Below are positions 23,154 to 34,493 of a DNA stretch of 64,000 nt, piece after piece. A program made the translations under genes and the position numbers. Origin of the DNA: Allium sativum (Eukaryota; Streptophyta; Magnoliopsida; Asparagales; Amaryllidaceae); assembly GCA_030737875.1 (NCBI GenBank), contig CM060918.1, forward strand, positions 774,994,552 through 775,058,551, read 5' to 3'. The notes beneath the pieces are model-generated. The model searched no databases. It saw only the letters and a program-made list of their open reading frames with translations, and was not told the origin of the DNA. The first letter of the stretch is position 1, and each line of letters opens with the position of its first letter.

Positions 23154-24466
23154 TGTAACACCCCGTAATTTTAAATATTAAAGTTAACAAATTAAAGAAT
23201 GCTTAATTTTAAATGTAAGAATCAAGGGAAACGATTACTCCATTGTGTTCGTCTCAAAATTCTGGTTGAGATAGAGTCTGAGTTTGCGTAAATTGGACTT
23301 CGTATGAAGAAGTTATGGCTGTCGGAAGTTTCCAGAAAATTCAAATAAATTCAAACAGCTCGAAACAGATTCAAAATTCAAATAAGAAGTCAGAAGCGGG
23401 CTGGGCGGGAAAATTCCCGCCCAGGACCCAGGTCGACCAGGGGGTCGACCTCCCCCCACAAGTCGACCTGGGGGTCGACCTGACCCCCCCCCCCCCCCCA
23501 AGGGAAGATCTGAGAGATGAAGATTTTGTGACTCAGTGCTGAGTCATTAGGGCTGAGGTGTCACTCTATCTTGACTGGATGGTCTTGACTGATACTAGGT
23601 TGATCAGATGGCCTAAATTAATCCTAAATTCTATATAAACACATGTAGACTCAAACCCTAAACCCAAATCAAAATTAGAACCATAGCTGTCATGCTATCA
23701 CCTTGCAACCTAGAGTCGCCGCCACCAACTAAAGGGAAAGTGAAGCTAATCAACTCAATTCAACTCAAATTTATAACAACAACAACAACAACAACGAATT
23801 TGTCTACTTCAAAGGCGAGCTAAATCAATTTCAGAACTCAGATTCCAGAACTCAAGACCTTCTTTGAGTTGTGAGTTCAATTTCTTTAATAAGATAATTA
23901 TTAAGTTAATTGGGTTGAGTTATAAATTGGGTTATATGGCTATGTTTGTGAAACATTGGGAAAAAAATGATATTTTGTGAATATATGCTAGTTGTTCATA
24001 ATGATAGTTTTGTTGTGGATCCCTTTTCATATGCCAAATCACCTATGTTCAACTTGATTCACATTTGACATCATTTTATATGCAATTTTGGGTGTAGATT
24101 ATATGCTAGTTTCTATATGAATTGTACACAAGTTTACATGTGAATCAAATAAAGTGACTATATGCAAGTTTAGGTAGAAATTGGATTCACATATATGCAA
24201 GTTTACACCTTTAGATTTAGATCTATGACGTACATAGTTTTATGCAAGTTTGTGACTATGGCCTATGCAAGTTTTGGATGAAAACTATATTCATATATGC
24301 AAGTTTTAGGTGAAAACTATATTATATATATGCAAATTCACACATTTAGGCCTATGTTTTGATTCATGACAATAACAAGTTTATGCTAGATATGTTGTAA
24401 TTCTAATTTGTATGTTATGCAAATTTGCGGCGTTTCTTCTCTTTTATGTGTTAGATTGATTGCTAG

Positions 24467-24504
<38 letters not shown>

Positions 24505-26247
24505 TGATAAACGAACGAATAATGTGGGGACGATGGGGGTAATATTGAATATATACCTATTGAGAATTGGCATAAATGGCCTGAATAAGGCATATAATTA
24601 ATTTAAGACATTAATTGGAAAAATTGGCATTTATGGACATAATTTTAAGAGACAATTATGGACATAAGTATATTTGGAATTTATTGACGAATTTGAATAG
24701 GGATATTAATCCAATTTGGGGTTAAATGAAGATGTGTATAATAAACCGCCTAAGACACGAGGTTAGACTCTTTTGTAGTGTAAGACAGCCCGGACCCGCC
24801 TGGCAAATCCAGCAGCCACAAATGCCAGTCTAATGTGAGAGGTCAAAGGCATGAATTAAATGCGTAACAGTTGTAAAGACACGAGGTTAGGCTCGTTTAT
24901 GGTGTAAGACTGCCCGGACCCGCCCGGCAAATCCAGCTTCCACAAATGCCAGTCTAATGTGGGAGGTCTTCACATGGTTACGGTGTTAATGAATTAAGAA
25001 ATACTTAACCAGATAAACATGTGGTGGGACATGAGGGGGTTAAGTGGGTGCTTTGGGTGGCATGTGAAATTAAGAGGGTGCCTTGGATGACATGTGAAAT
25101 ATGATTAGATGCACTGAACCAAGATTGAAACATGTAAGAAGACATAAATAAGAATGGGGTTAAGTGGGGAAAAACCTAAGAGGGGACCAAGCATTAGTGG
25201 AAAGCTTGTGTCATGCATGGGGGGCCTTTTCTAACCAGTAACCCATTAAGTATCTTTATGGGCTCGACCCAAGTCGATGACGGGACACGCGTACTCGGTT
25301 TGATTGTAAGAGGTCAAAACGAGTTAGCGGTGGCAACGCAAGTCCAACGGGGTCATATGCGTGTGTGGGCCCGGGCTGGTAGGTAAGACGTTGCATCGAG
25401 TAGATATAAGCTGTGCATCTTGGTGGTATCGGGTTGCCACTTTGGGGAGTGATACACCCCACTATGGGGCCAGCACAGGTATCTACGAGTTAGGGTGCCG
25501 ATTGAATGGGGTTAGTGGGTACACCTAGTGGAGATAGGGGCAGACGACACCTATGAAGGCAGGTATGGGTACACGAAACTATCATTATCATTATTAAGTT
25601 CTGTAGGCGGGATCAATTTTTAGGGTGTTTAGTGCGGTGCAGTGCAGTAATTATCTTATAGTGATTAGGTGTGCCTTTAACGTTATCTTTGTTCATCTTA
25701 TTTCCTTTGTTTGCTCTGTCATACCCATTTGTTCACAGTCATTTCCTTATTTTCCAGCTTATGCCTTATCCTAGTTACTTAATGATTATATTGTTAAAGT
25801 TATTGTACTCGCCAGACTTTATGTCTGACCCCCTTTGTTTCCACCTCTTTTCTTCCTTCCCCCCCCCCCAAGGTGCTCAGGGTGGGACTAGTACTAGTGG
25901 AGCTTGATTTGGACAGCTTTATCTCTTTGTTTTGGAAGTTGCTTGGATCGCTGAAGTAAAAGTTCAGCCTTTCTTATTTATGGCTATTTTATGTTGGAGT
26001 TACGTCTTTCATTTTATGTACTCTGATTTAGTTAAGATGGATATTATGTACTTGACTCTAGTCTTTTGTTTTTGATGATATAATAAAAATTATTTGTTTA
26101 TTGCTGCAATGAATGAAGTTTTAAATTTTTAAGTACTGTTTTATATCTGTCTTGTTGTTAAGTTTCTGTTCTATGCACATTTAAAACGCTCCATAGAAGT
26201 TAATGCATTCCCTTTGTGAGTAACATTAATGGACGTATGGTGTCACA
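23154..26247 (+). repeat. 3' LTR of element B (3,094 bp)
   Basis: It runs from TGTAACACCCC to GTGTCACA. It keeps an undamaged E2F-like palindrome (23403..23422), GTCGAC inverted repeats (23430..23451), a run of 16 C (23484..23499), a TATA box (23632..23639) and (AT)16 (24471..24502). Confidence 0.93.
23403..23422. promoter_or_regulatory. 20-bp E2F-like palindrome in B's 3' LTR
   Basis: GGGCGGGAAAATTCCCGCCC has 9-bp arms around AA. It contains the plant E2F-type core on both strands. GTCGAC palindromes follow at 23430..23451. Confidence 0.55.
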
Positions 26248-26252
26248 TGAAA
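26248..26252. repeat. Target-site duplication of B, right copy (TGAAA)
   Basis: It matches 14920..14924. The C1 LTR continues with GGAATACACG. Confidence 0.9.
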
Positions 26253-27059
26253 GGAATACACGAATACAGAGCTTTCCGAGTATAGTTCCAGCTGTAAACC
26301 AGGATCCTGTGAATATAACATCTGCAAAACCAAAACTACTCACTGCCCGTGTAGAAAATAGAGGCACCCAGAGTTTAGGTTAAAATAATGAACTCCAGGT
26401 CAGTCATGTGACTGGTGTGAGAACTAAAACAGTTATTAATTTGATTTTAAAATTAGGTAAATCCAGGGACCACGCCATATAACATGAAACGAGTTTACCC
26501 CCAAGAATACCAGTGCATAAAACAAACAGCGTAATGCTTTTTGGAAAAAATGAAGCTATTATAAGACTCGGGTCCCATCACACAATGCAACGCAAGCCGG
26601 AGGATAGAGTTTTACCTTATAATAGACAAATATGCTTGGTACGTGAAATTTATCTTTTATTATTACTATAAGTGAAGAAATCAACTTTAAATATAAATGT
26701 ATCAATCATAAGCGGCATAGTGCCCCATCCCACTATGTCGCCATACTAGGCTCTACAATCAAAACCGAAATGTCACGTATTGGAAGTTGGATTTCCGTCA
26801 TGAACCAAGGAAAGGGATCGTCCTTACCGAATTCGAGACAATCTAGCCTATGTCTCAGGATCAGCCGCAACTGCACCTTGGATCTTCAGGGTTGGTCCTC
26901 TCTTACGTTTGAGGATTAGTAATTCCTGAACAATGCGTCTCCCCACCCTATGGGGCGTAAATGAGCTAGATGACTCAATATCCATCGACCCCGTAGTAAC
27001 CGATATATCCAAGGCGCCTCGCTTTCCATCATCCACACAAGTAAAAATGTCTGGGCTCC
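26253..27059 (-). repeat. C1 3' LTR fragment between B and C2
   Basis: It aligns nearly base for base with C1's 5' LTR from about 47265 to 48059. It ends at CTGGGCTCC, where C2 inserted. The 62-codon open frame at 26848..27036 is part of the LTR and matches a longer, altered frame at 47824..48096, so it is not a conserved gene. Confidence 0.9.
27055..27059. repeat. Target-site duplication of C2, left copy (GCTCC)
   Basis: GCTCC is repeated at 40798..40802. The empty site in C1's 5' LTR (about 48055) reads CTGGGCTCCATACCATG. Confidence 0.92.
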
Positions 27060-27951
27060 TGTAACAACCCGGAAAATCAGAACCAATTTAAAAATTTTAT
27101 TTTAGCAATTATAAAGAATTTTGAATATTTAAATTAATTATTTTAAATAATAATGACAAGAAATATATTTTGAATAGAATTAGAACGTACAAATTTATTT
27201 AAATCGAAATTACAATATAAATATTTATTTTAATTATAAAAGGAATTGGAAATGGCGCGGTAGTTTGAAAATTCGATTTCAAATTTCAAATGAATGTACA
27301 GAATTCAAAATAAACCAGATTTAGTGAAATTAGAAATATTAGAATCTATATGAAAATATCTTTTCAAGAATCCAAAAAATCCAAATTCCATAGCGGGAAT
27401 AAAAAGTTATGTTCAATTGAAAATTCAGAACAGTCGCTATGGAAATATAGCCATTAAAAATAGCAATTCTGCAAATGTCCTCCATTTTCGACGAGACCAC
27501 TTTTGTTGGATCCAAAATGTCAAATTATTGTTAGATTCCAATTTTCATTATTTTTGGAATTAATATGTGAGCGTGGCGGATTTAAACATGTTTGGTAATT
27601 TCAGTTTGAATTCAATCGACTGGAAAATGACTATTTTCCAAACGGTCTCCAAATTCGATGAAATTAGTTTTGTTAGGACAGTATCATCAAAACATAGCCA
27701 GATTTATTTTTCTAGAGTTTTTGAAGTCCGTATGTGGCCCCGGTAAATTAAAATGTGCGTTTGCATTTAAAATATAATGATTTATATTTTAAATTTAGTG
27801 GAAACTAATCGTAACAGCCGAATTGGGTTATGATACATATCCCATTGTGTACGAAATGGGCGTAATTAGCTAGGGACGACAGTCGTAGGGTCTCGTATGG
27901 AGGTCGAATAAAAAGTCAACTTTTTGGAAATTATTAAATATAATATAATTT

Positions 27952-27959
27952 TATATAAA
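27952..27959 (+). promoter_or_regulatory. TATA-like box of C2
   Basis: TATATAAA lies 892 bp into the LTR, followed by a pyrimidine-rich stretch and the GC-rich leader. The 3' LTR copy is ATATAAAA at 35349..35356. Confidence 0.5.
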
Positions 27960-28029
27960 ACCCCGTATACCTTCCTCTCCCTTTACCCTGTTTAAAATCA
28001 TTTCAGAAAAACAAAATAAAAAAAGAAAA

Positions 28030-28304
28030 AGAAAGGAATGCTCGATCGCGCCTTAACCTGGACGCCGCCACCTCCGTCGACGCCTCCACCGGAGGGACCC
28101 ACCACTGCGTCATCGCCCCACGCCGCCCTACCCACTCTCTCCTCCTTCTGAAACTCCCACGAACCCCCATACCTCGCGATCAACCTCAAAACTACCGTTG
28201 ATGAGCCAGCCTCCCACCGCCGCAGGCCATCAGCCGCCACGGCCTCCCCCGCCACCACCGACTCCGGCGCATCATCTTCCCTCCCCCCTCTGAACGCTGT
28301 GAGT
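28030..28304 (+). promoter_or_regulatory. GC-rich leader ending in a splice-donor-like GTGAGT
   Basis: In otherwise AT-rich DNA about 270 bp are rich in CCG, CCACC and CTCC, then CGCTGTGAGTATTTTT follows with GTGAGT at 28299..28304. A small open frame starts at the ATG near 28039 and is proline-rich (about 37 codons). The 3' LTR copy (35429 onward) diverges in frame, so I do not call it a gene. C1 has a comparable GC-rich block followed by GTGAGT on the minus strand. It may be a 5' exon of the element's transcript. Confidence 0.4.
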
Positions 28305-28425
28305 ATTTTTTTACTTTAAACATTGTTTATTTTTAGGTATAATTTTTTTAAATATGAAAAGTTTGATTTTTAATTATATAAGAGTTTGAATTTTTTAAAA
28401 TATGAAGGTTTGATTTTTATTAACA

Positions 28426-28945
28426 TAAAGATTCGATTTTTGAAGCGATAAAAATTCGATTTTTAATATGAAGTTGAAATGATAAAAATCCGATTTTTAA
28501 TATCAAGTTGAAGTTATAAAATTCCAATTTTTTATATGAAGTTGAAGAGATAAAAATCCAATTTTAATATCAAGTTGAAGCGATAAAATCCGATTTTTAA
28601 TATGAAGTTGAAGTGATAAAAATCCGATTTTTAATATGAAGTTGAAGTGATAAAAATCCGATTTTTAATATGAAGTTGAAGTGATAAAAATCCGATTTTT
28701 AATATGAAATTAATGCTATAGAAATTCGATTTATATATATGACGTAGCGATAAAAATTCGATTTTTATATATATGAAGTAGTAATAAAAATTCGATTTTT
28801 ATATATAAGAACTACCGATATAAAAATATAATTTTTATATAGAAGTAGCGGTATAAAAATACGATTTTTATAATTAGTAGCGCTAATAAAAATAAGATTT
28901 TTGTATACGTAAGTGAATTAAAAATATGATTTTTAAGCATATGGT
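28426..28945 (+). repeat. Array of AT-rich palindromes, C2 5' LTR
   Basis: About 15 units spaced roughly 30-35 bp apart have the form AAAATC-N-GATTTT or AAAAAT-NNN-ATTTTT. In the first half they are joined by GAAGTTGAAGTGAT spacers. Each unit could fold into a short hairpin. The same array is at about 35814-36280, 44163-44690 and 51825-52350. Confidence 0.8.
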
Positions 28946-30790
28946 TATGAAATAAAAGTGTGATTTTTAACCTGAACCGCTTAAAACAGATTACGATGAA
29001 ACTGAGTGGAAGCAGAACGAAATCCGAACCGTTCATAAATAAAGAATGGAGGAGTGGATCCCAAAGGTGAGAACCCCTCACTTTAGTTTTATTTTCTAGT
29101 TAAAATATATTCTAGGATGCAGACAGTGCTTAGCAGCCCCCGACACCATCGTCACGGACCATGGACGACTTGTTTGATTTGATTGTGTTGTGAAAATTGT
29201 TTGTGATGTGAAATGGAATGTAAATATTCATGAGTTGAAATAAATATTTTATAGTTAAAAATATAATTTTTAACGTATATATGAATGGAAATGAATATTC
29301 ATTTACAAATCGGATGATTTGTTTATGTACATTGATTTGACTGATATGGATTGGGATGATAAATTTTACACATTGTCCAACTGCACAAATAAAAAACAGT
29401 ATTTGTTGTTTGAAACCCCACACGGGTATTGGGATAATATTTGACATACACTGATCCCAATAATTAGTGGTATGTCAATCGATGGGTTGACAGACTGTAT
29501 AAGCGTTATTTATTTATTTTTAATGCTTATAAAGTTGTAGAATGCACTCTGGATGTTGTATGAATTTTTAATGGTTGTTTGTCATTATTGTGGTATGCAT
29601 GAGATGTTGAAATTCATATAAATAAAATTATATGGTAATCGATTGAGTCTGATTCCAGTTCAGAATTAACGAATAATTTAAAATAATATTCAAAAAATAT
29701 TGAAATGTGAAGCCGTGTTAAGTAGTTAAATGCCATTTTAACATGAATGGGAATTTGGTCGATTTTATTAATTTTATAATGAATACTGAAAAGTGATTTC
29801 AAAATCTGATATTTTGAAAATATTATCATTTTAATATTGAAATGATATGGAATATTCAATTTGGATTTGAATTGGAAGATAAAATTTAAATCGATTTGAA
29901 ATGAAATTAAACGAATATATATATGGAATATTCAATTTGGATTTGAATTTGAAAATCAAATTGAAACCGTTTTAAAAATGAATTTAAAACGAATTTATAG
30001 TAGAATATTCAATTTTGATTCGAAATTGAATATGAAGCTGAAATCGTTTCAAAAACGAATTTAAAACAATTTATAAAATACGTTTTAAAAGGAAATCGAT
30101 GAAATATATATTATATATTCTTAATGGCCTGAATAGAATGCGCTGCGCCGTGATAGTTCGCGAATTTCGACCATTGACTTCGAATGGACAGTACGGGAGA
30201 TCCGACCGTCCGATTCTCCTAAAACCAGAACCGTTGGGTTCGTATCGAAAAGAGCTTTCTAATGAATACAAGAAATTTGAAATCTAACGGTTGGATTTGG
30301 AATTATATCCAAATCAAATTTGGAAAAGGTCGTTGTACGTGCAGTTCGTTGGCCGTTTATGGAAATTGATTGTACGGGACTTGACAAAATTATTAAAAAT
30401 ATTAATAATTTATGTAAAATCATAATAAATGGTTTGGAAAGAATTAGGATTAAAAATTCCATATTTGAAAAGATAAAAATATATTTTTATCAAAATGAAT
30501 TAGTTATGAACTAGAAATATAATCCAATTACTTTTAAATAAATAAATTGGATTGAGAATGGGTTTTAATATAACCAGAATTTCCAATATATGAATTGGAA
30601 TGGATTTGAATCGAAATTATCTTCGGAATATTTCGATATTGGATTCAGTGATTATACGAATATTGTGGAGGAATTTGGAAGATTTATATATTGTTATTCC
30701 AATACGATATTTGTTGATTTGAGAATTTGATATTGAATATAAGCCGATAAATTTTCTATTCAGAGCCTTGTATTTAATATCAAATTGGAT

Positions 30791-31356
30791 TTTGGGTTCG
30801 TCGTGAACGGTGTCTTCATTAACATGTTCTTAAACCCAAATGAGAAAATAATAAATCTTTTAAATAATATTTAGAAGGAGTTTACCAATTAATTGATATT
30901 TAATTGGAATTGAATTGGAATGTGATTTCGGGTTTATCGTGAACGGTGTTTTAAATAACACTTGTTCTTTAACCCGATTAACAATGGAATGAGATTTTGG
31001 GTTTGTCTTAAATGGTATCTTTGATAATACTGTTCTTAAACCCAATGGAGTTAAGAAAATTAGAAACTAACTGAAGATTAGCTAAGTTGAATGGTTTCCT
31101 GGGTATTGATCTGATATTGGTTTTAGCCTTCGGGGTTAATACTTAGGGAATTGTTCCCTTACTAATTTACGGTTAGAGACTGATGGGATGGGGTCTTCAG
31201 ATAACTATTCTTAAACCCCGTGTGAAAAGAATAAATCTTTTAATGAGATGTAGAGAAGAATTACCAATTAATTAATGTTTAATTGGGTTTGAAATGGAAT
31301 GTGATTTTGGGTTTATCGTAAGATGTGTTTTAATTGACATTAGTTCTTTAACCCAG
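30791..31356 (+). repeat. Five repeated stem-loops in the C2 5' LTR
   Basis: Stem-loops are at 30791..30840, 30928..30977, 30997..31045, 31189..31219 and 31307..31356. Each has an outer stem GGGTT/AACCC. Most have a middle GAAC/GTTC pair and an inner stem such as GTGTT/AACAC or GTAT/ATAC. Pairing is kept while bases change (TTGGG/CCCAA versus TCGGG/CCCGA). Equivalents occur in the other three C-family LTRs. Confidence 0.65.
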
Positions 31357-31586
31357 TTAAAGATAAGATTAATTTCTTAACTTTGAATAATCATTAAGCA
31401 ATGATTTTTAGAAATTAAAACTGAATTAGAGTTTAAATGAATCTTTGAAAAGACTGAAAGGTGAATTGGATAATTAAAATTATCAAATTCAAGAAATGTT
31501 CAAGAATGGATATCACCAGTTTTGCTGCAAGCGATAGTTAAATCTTTAATTAGATTTGAACGTGAAATGGTAATTAATTTTACCGT

Positions 31587-31602
31587 TAACACCATGGTGT
31601 TA
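31587..31602. repeat. 16-bp palindrome TAACACCATGGTGTTA
   Basis: The 7-bp arms are the same in all four C-family LTRs, while the two central bases vary: 38929..38944 (GT), 41710..41725 (AC) and 48992..49007 (AC). Confidence 0.7.
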
Positions 31603-33464
31603 GATACGAAGTATTACCAGTTTTACTTCATGTGATGAATAGATTGGGATTGAGAAATTAAATAAATGATTACTTCGGTAAGGTTTGCTAATCCCAACTA
31701 GTTTGGATAAACCATAATTTGGTTTGAATTGATATCCAAAGGAAGATTAAAGAATAAATTTAAAGAATTTATATTTGATAAAATTAATGGGAACCTTTCC
31801 CAAAGTATAAGAATATTTGAATAAAGGAATATTCTGGATTGGAATGAGGCGTATATTATGTTTTTATGGCACTTGTTTATTATATACGCGAGTTATTCAG
31901 AAAGACTGGGTTTATCCCATTCTAAATAACTGATTCGACGATATGTCGAGGATGAAGACGGTGGTTGAAGACTAGAGGTCTTCAAATCATTTGGATGACT
32001 ATTAATGTCTTGATTGGGCTGTATACCCAAGACAAGGTTATAAGTGGTGATCGTTCCAGACGTACTTGGAGATCGACCGGATATGCGAGGACCTCTCTCC
32101 TGTATTGGACATACGGGATGAGGAATAAGGTGCCTCCGGTTTCGTTCAGACCCAGAACAAACTTGTAAATGGATGTGTGTTTGACATTGGATGTTGATAT
32201 ACATCATTTGTATAGCATGAATTGCCTATGTGGCATGCTGAGATGCAAAGGATCAAGGCTTCTGTTGAAAAGCAGAGTCTTGTGGTTGATGATCAAAGCA
32301 CGACTTTAACATAGCATAGATTTATGTAAAGCGCTGATTCGCGAGCCTCACACCACGGTGTGAACCAGAAATGGGGGAGGACAACGGGGAGAACATGTGT
32401 TTCCTTCTAGCTAGGAGTGGTGTCTGGGTTTTGCACGCCCAAACGTTTTACTTATGTGGATGATGGATAGTGAGGCGCCTCGGATATATCGGCACTCCGG
32501 GGGAGATGGATGATATGGTCTTTATACAGACCAATTTTACGCCCTATAAGGTAGGGAAACGTAGTGTTTAGGCATTTTAATCCACATCGAGTGGACCTGC
32601 CCTGACGATCCAAGGTTCGATGCGCTCTGACCCTGAGGCTCGGGCTAGACAGTCTCGAAGCGATAAGTACGATCCCTTGCCTTGGTTCACAGATGGAAAT
32701 CCAACTTCCAACGCGTGACAATCACGGTTTGATTGTAGAGCCTAGTATTGGCGACATGATATATGGTACCCATGCCGTCTAGGATTAATACTTTTATATT
32801 TGAAGTTGTTTTATACACGATGCACTTATAATAGTATCAAAGGATTTGTTTTAAACGTACCAAGCATGTTTGGCTATTATAAGGGAAAACCCTATCCTTC
32901 GGCTTGCGTTGCATTGTGTGATGGGACCTGGGTCTTATAATAGCTTCATTTTTTCAAAAACATTGCGCTATTTTGTTATATGCACTGGTATTCTTTTGAG
33001 GAAACCCGTTCCGTGTTATACGGCGTGGTCCCTTGATATATCTGATTTTAAAGTAAAGTTTGAAATAACAGTTTTAGTTCTCACACCAGCCACATGACTG
33101 ACCTGGAGTTTATTATTTTAACGTAAACTCCGGGTGCCCCTATTTTCCACACGGGAAGCTAGTAGTTTCGGTTTTGCAGATTTATATTCACAGGATCCTG
33201 GTTTACAGCTGGAATGATATTCTGAGAGCTCTGTATCCGTATATTTGTTTCAGTTGTGTTTTGTATTATTTTTCCGCTGCATTGTAATTTAAATCTCTGA
33301 TATTTATCTGATGTATAATATTTATTCATACTCTGTATATTCATGTACTCTGACGTAAATTGTTGTAATAAGTAATGAAATGCTCTTCTATTTGTGTTCT
33401 GATTCGTCTTCTCCTCAAAGTAATCCGGGCTTTCCTTTACGGGGAAGTTCGGGTTGTTTCATTT

Positions 33465-33476
33465 TGGTATCAGAGC
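33465..33476 (+). other. Primer binding site of C2 (tRNA-iMet)
   Basis: TGGTATCAGAGC, three bases after the LTR end. Confidence 0.93.
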
Positions 33477-34480
33477 TTTGATTTACAGAGCTCGAGAATA
33501 AGACACATTAGAACCAAACGAAAGAATTCATCAGAGATTGGATTAGTAATGTCCATTGAGAATAACTCGTTAGAGATGGGATCAGTAGTACCCTAGAACG
33601 AGTGTGAAGAGTGTTATTTTTAAAATGAAAACGATTATAATTTTGAAAATTAAATCTAATTATATGTATTTGAATATTTATTTTATATTGATTTGGACAA
33701 TCAAGTATATGAGGATTTTACATATACGCCTAGCTAACGTGCATTTGAAGTCTCAAATCTACTGGATGGATATAGAATCACACTCTAGTCGCCTGGAGAT
33801 AATTTTGATGATTGACGCGTCATCATCAGAATTTATGTTCGAGTTTCGAAAGTGGGATATCTATATATTTCCAATTGGCTGGTGTGAGAACCAAAACTAG
33901 ATAGGGTTTATTTTTTATGAATTGGCATCAAAAACATGATTTTTGACTATGTATATTAAAGTTATGTGTTTGAAACGTTAATCAACAAATTGATTGCTGG
34001 TTGTGTTGAATGATTATTGGTTTGATTAATTAAAATTTTAAACCATTAAGCCAAATTGAATCAAATTTAGAACTGAATTGAAATTGTTTGAGATTGCATG
34101 CATATACATGTATATACATTGAGCAGGTCATAGCAGGAGGCTAGAGAAGAGGAATAAAATTGTATGCCCGACAAATAGGTACATGTTTATTAATTTATTG
34201 GGTTTGGATGATTTTATGAGCCGATTGGCTAACCGCTTGGCATTTCTTTTTCTTTTTGAGATGAGAGGACCGCTGTGGCGGTTAGGGGATTTTCCTGGTG
34301 CTCCCCGTACAAAGGAGGTTATGGCGTAATTTTTCGAAAATTTAGGGTATTAGCCAAAATTTTGAAAAATTTGAAAATTCTCAGAAACTGAAAAGTTGAA
34401 GAATGAACACCAGAATGGAAGTTGAGTTGATTAGTAAAACAAGTTTCAGCTCCGTTCCTTTTCAAGGACGAAAAGATTTT

Positions 34481-34493
34481 AAGTGGGGGCGAT
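34481..34493 (+). other. Polypurine tract of C2
   Basis: AAGTGGGGGCGAT abuts the 3' LTR and is preceded by TTTTCAAGGACGAAAAG. The GGACGAAA block matches the corresponding block of element A. Confidence 0.8.

Larger units (their letters stand above)
14925..26247 (+). mobile_element. B: degenerate Ty3/Gypsy chromovirus, 11.3 kb
   Basis: The order is 5' LTR 14925..18013, primer site 18016..18027, gag-pol remnant 18223..22551, polypurine tract 23141..23153, 3' LTR 23154..26247, all flanked by TGAAA. The proteins are clearly related to those of A, and the LTRs share promoter layout and parts of U3 with A. All reading frames are disrupted, so it is a dead copy, although the LTRs and RNA signals are complete. 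It lies in C1's 3' LTR, 206 bp from A. Confidence 0.95.
27060..33461 (+). repeat. 5' LTR of C2 (6,402 bp)
   Basis: It runs from TGTAACAACCCGG to GGGTTGTTTCA. In order it carries a TATA-like box (27952), a GC-rich leader (about 28030-28298), a GTGAGT site (28299), the AT palindrome array (about 28426-28945), a GTGAG/CTCAC hairpin near 29068, five repeated stem-loops (30791..31356), a 16-bp palindrome (31587..31602) and the terminal R/U5-like region. Open frames inside it are short and not conserved between copies. Confidence 0.92.
33462..34493 (+). other. Internal region of C2 (1,032 bp), noncoding
   Basis: The region begins with the primer site and ends with the polypurine tract. It is homologous to C1's internal region (46018..47041) over its whole length. 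Open frames at 33375..33596 and 33604..33900 are not kept in C1 and show no Gag, protease, RT or integrase motif. The 3' part contains 'tatgcccgacaaataggtacatgttt' and 'cctttgtacggg'-type blocks, also present in D1 at 53690..53880. Confidence 0.85.

Noticed and set aside
28039..28155. Proline-rich small coding sequence in the C2 leader
   Set aside because: The copy in the 3' LTR goes out of frame and C1 has no equivalent. It is at most an upstream open frame.
28426..28945. CRISPR-like repeat array
   Set aside because: Spacing is regular, but the spacers are themselves repeated, the repeats are low-complexity palindromes, there are no cas genes, and this is plant retrotransposon DNA.
32452..32721. 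89-codon frame conserved in both C2 LTRs (also 39794..40063)
   Set aside because: Conservation between two LTRs of one element is expected from their common origin. The C1 LTRs do not keep the frame and no domain is seen.
33604..33900. 98-codon frame in C2's interior as a possible gag remnant
   Set aside because: No zinc knuckle or gag core motif is visible and it is not preserved in C1's interior.
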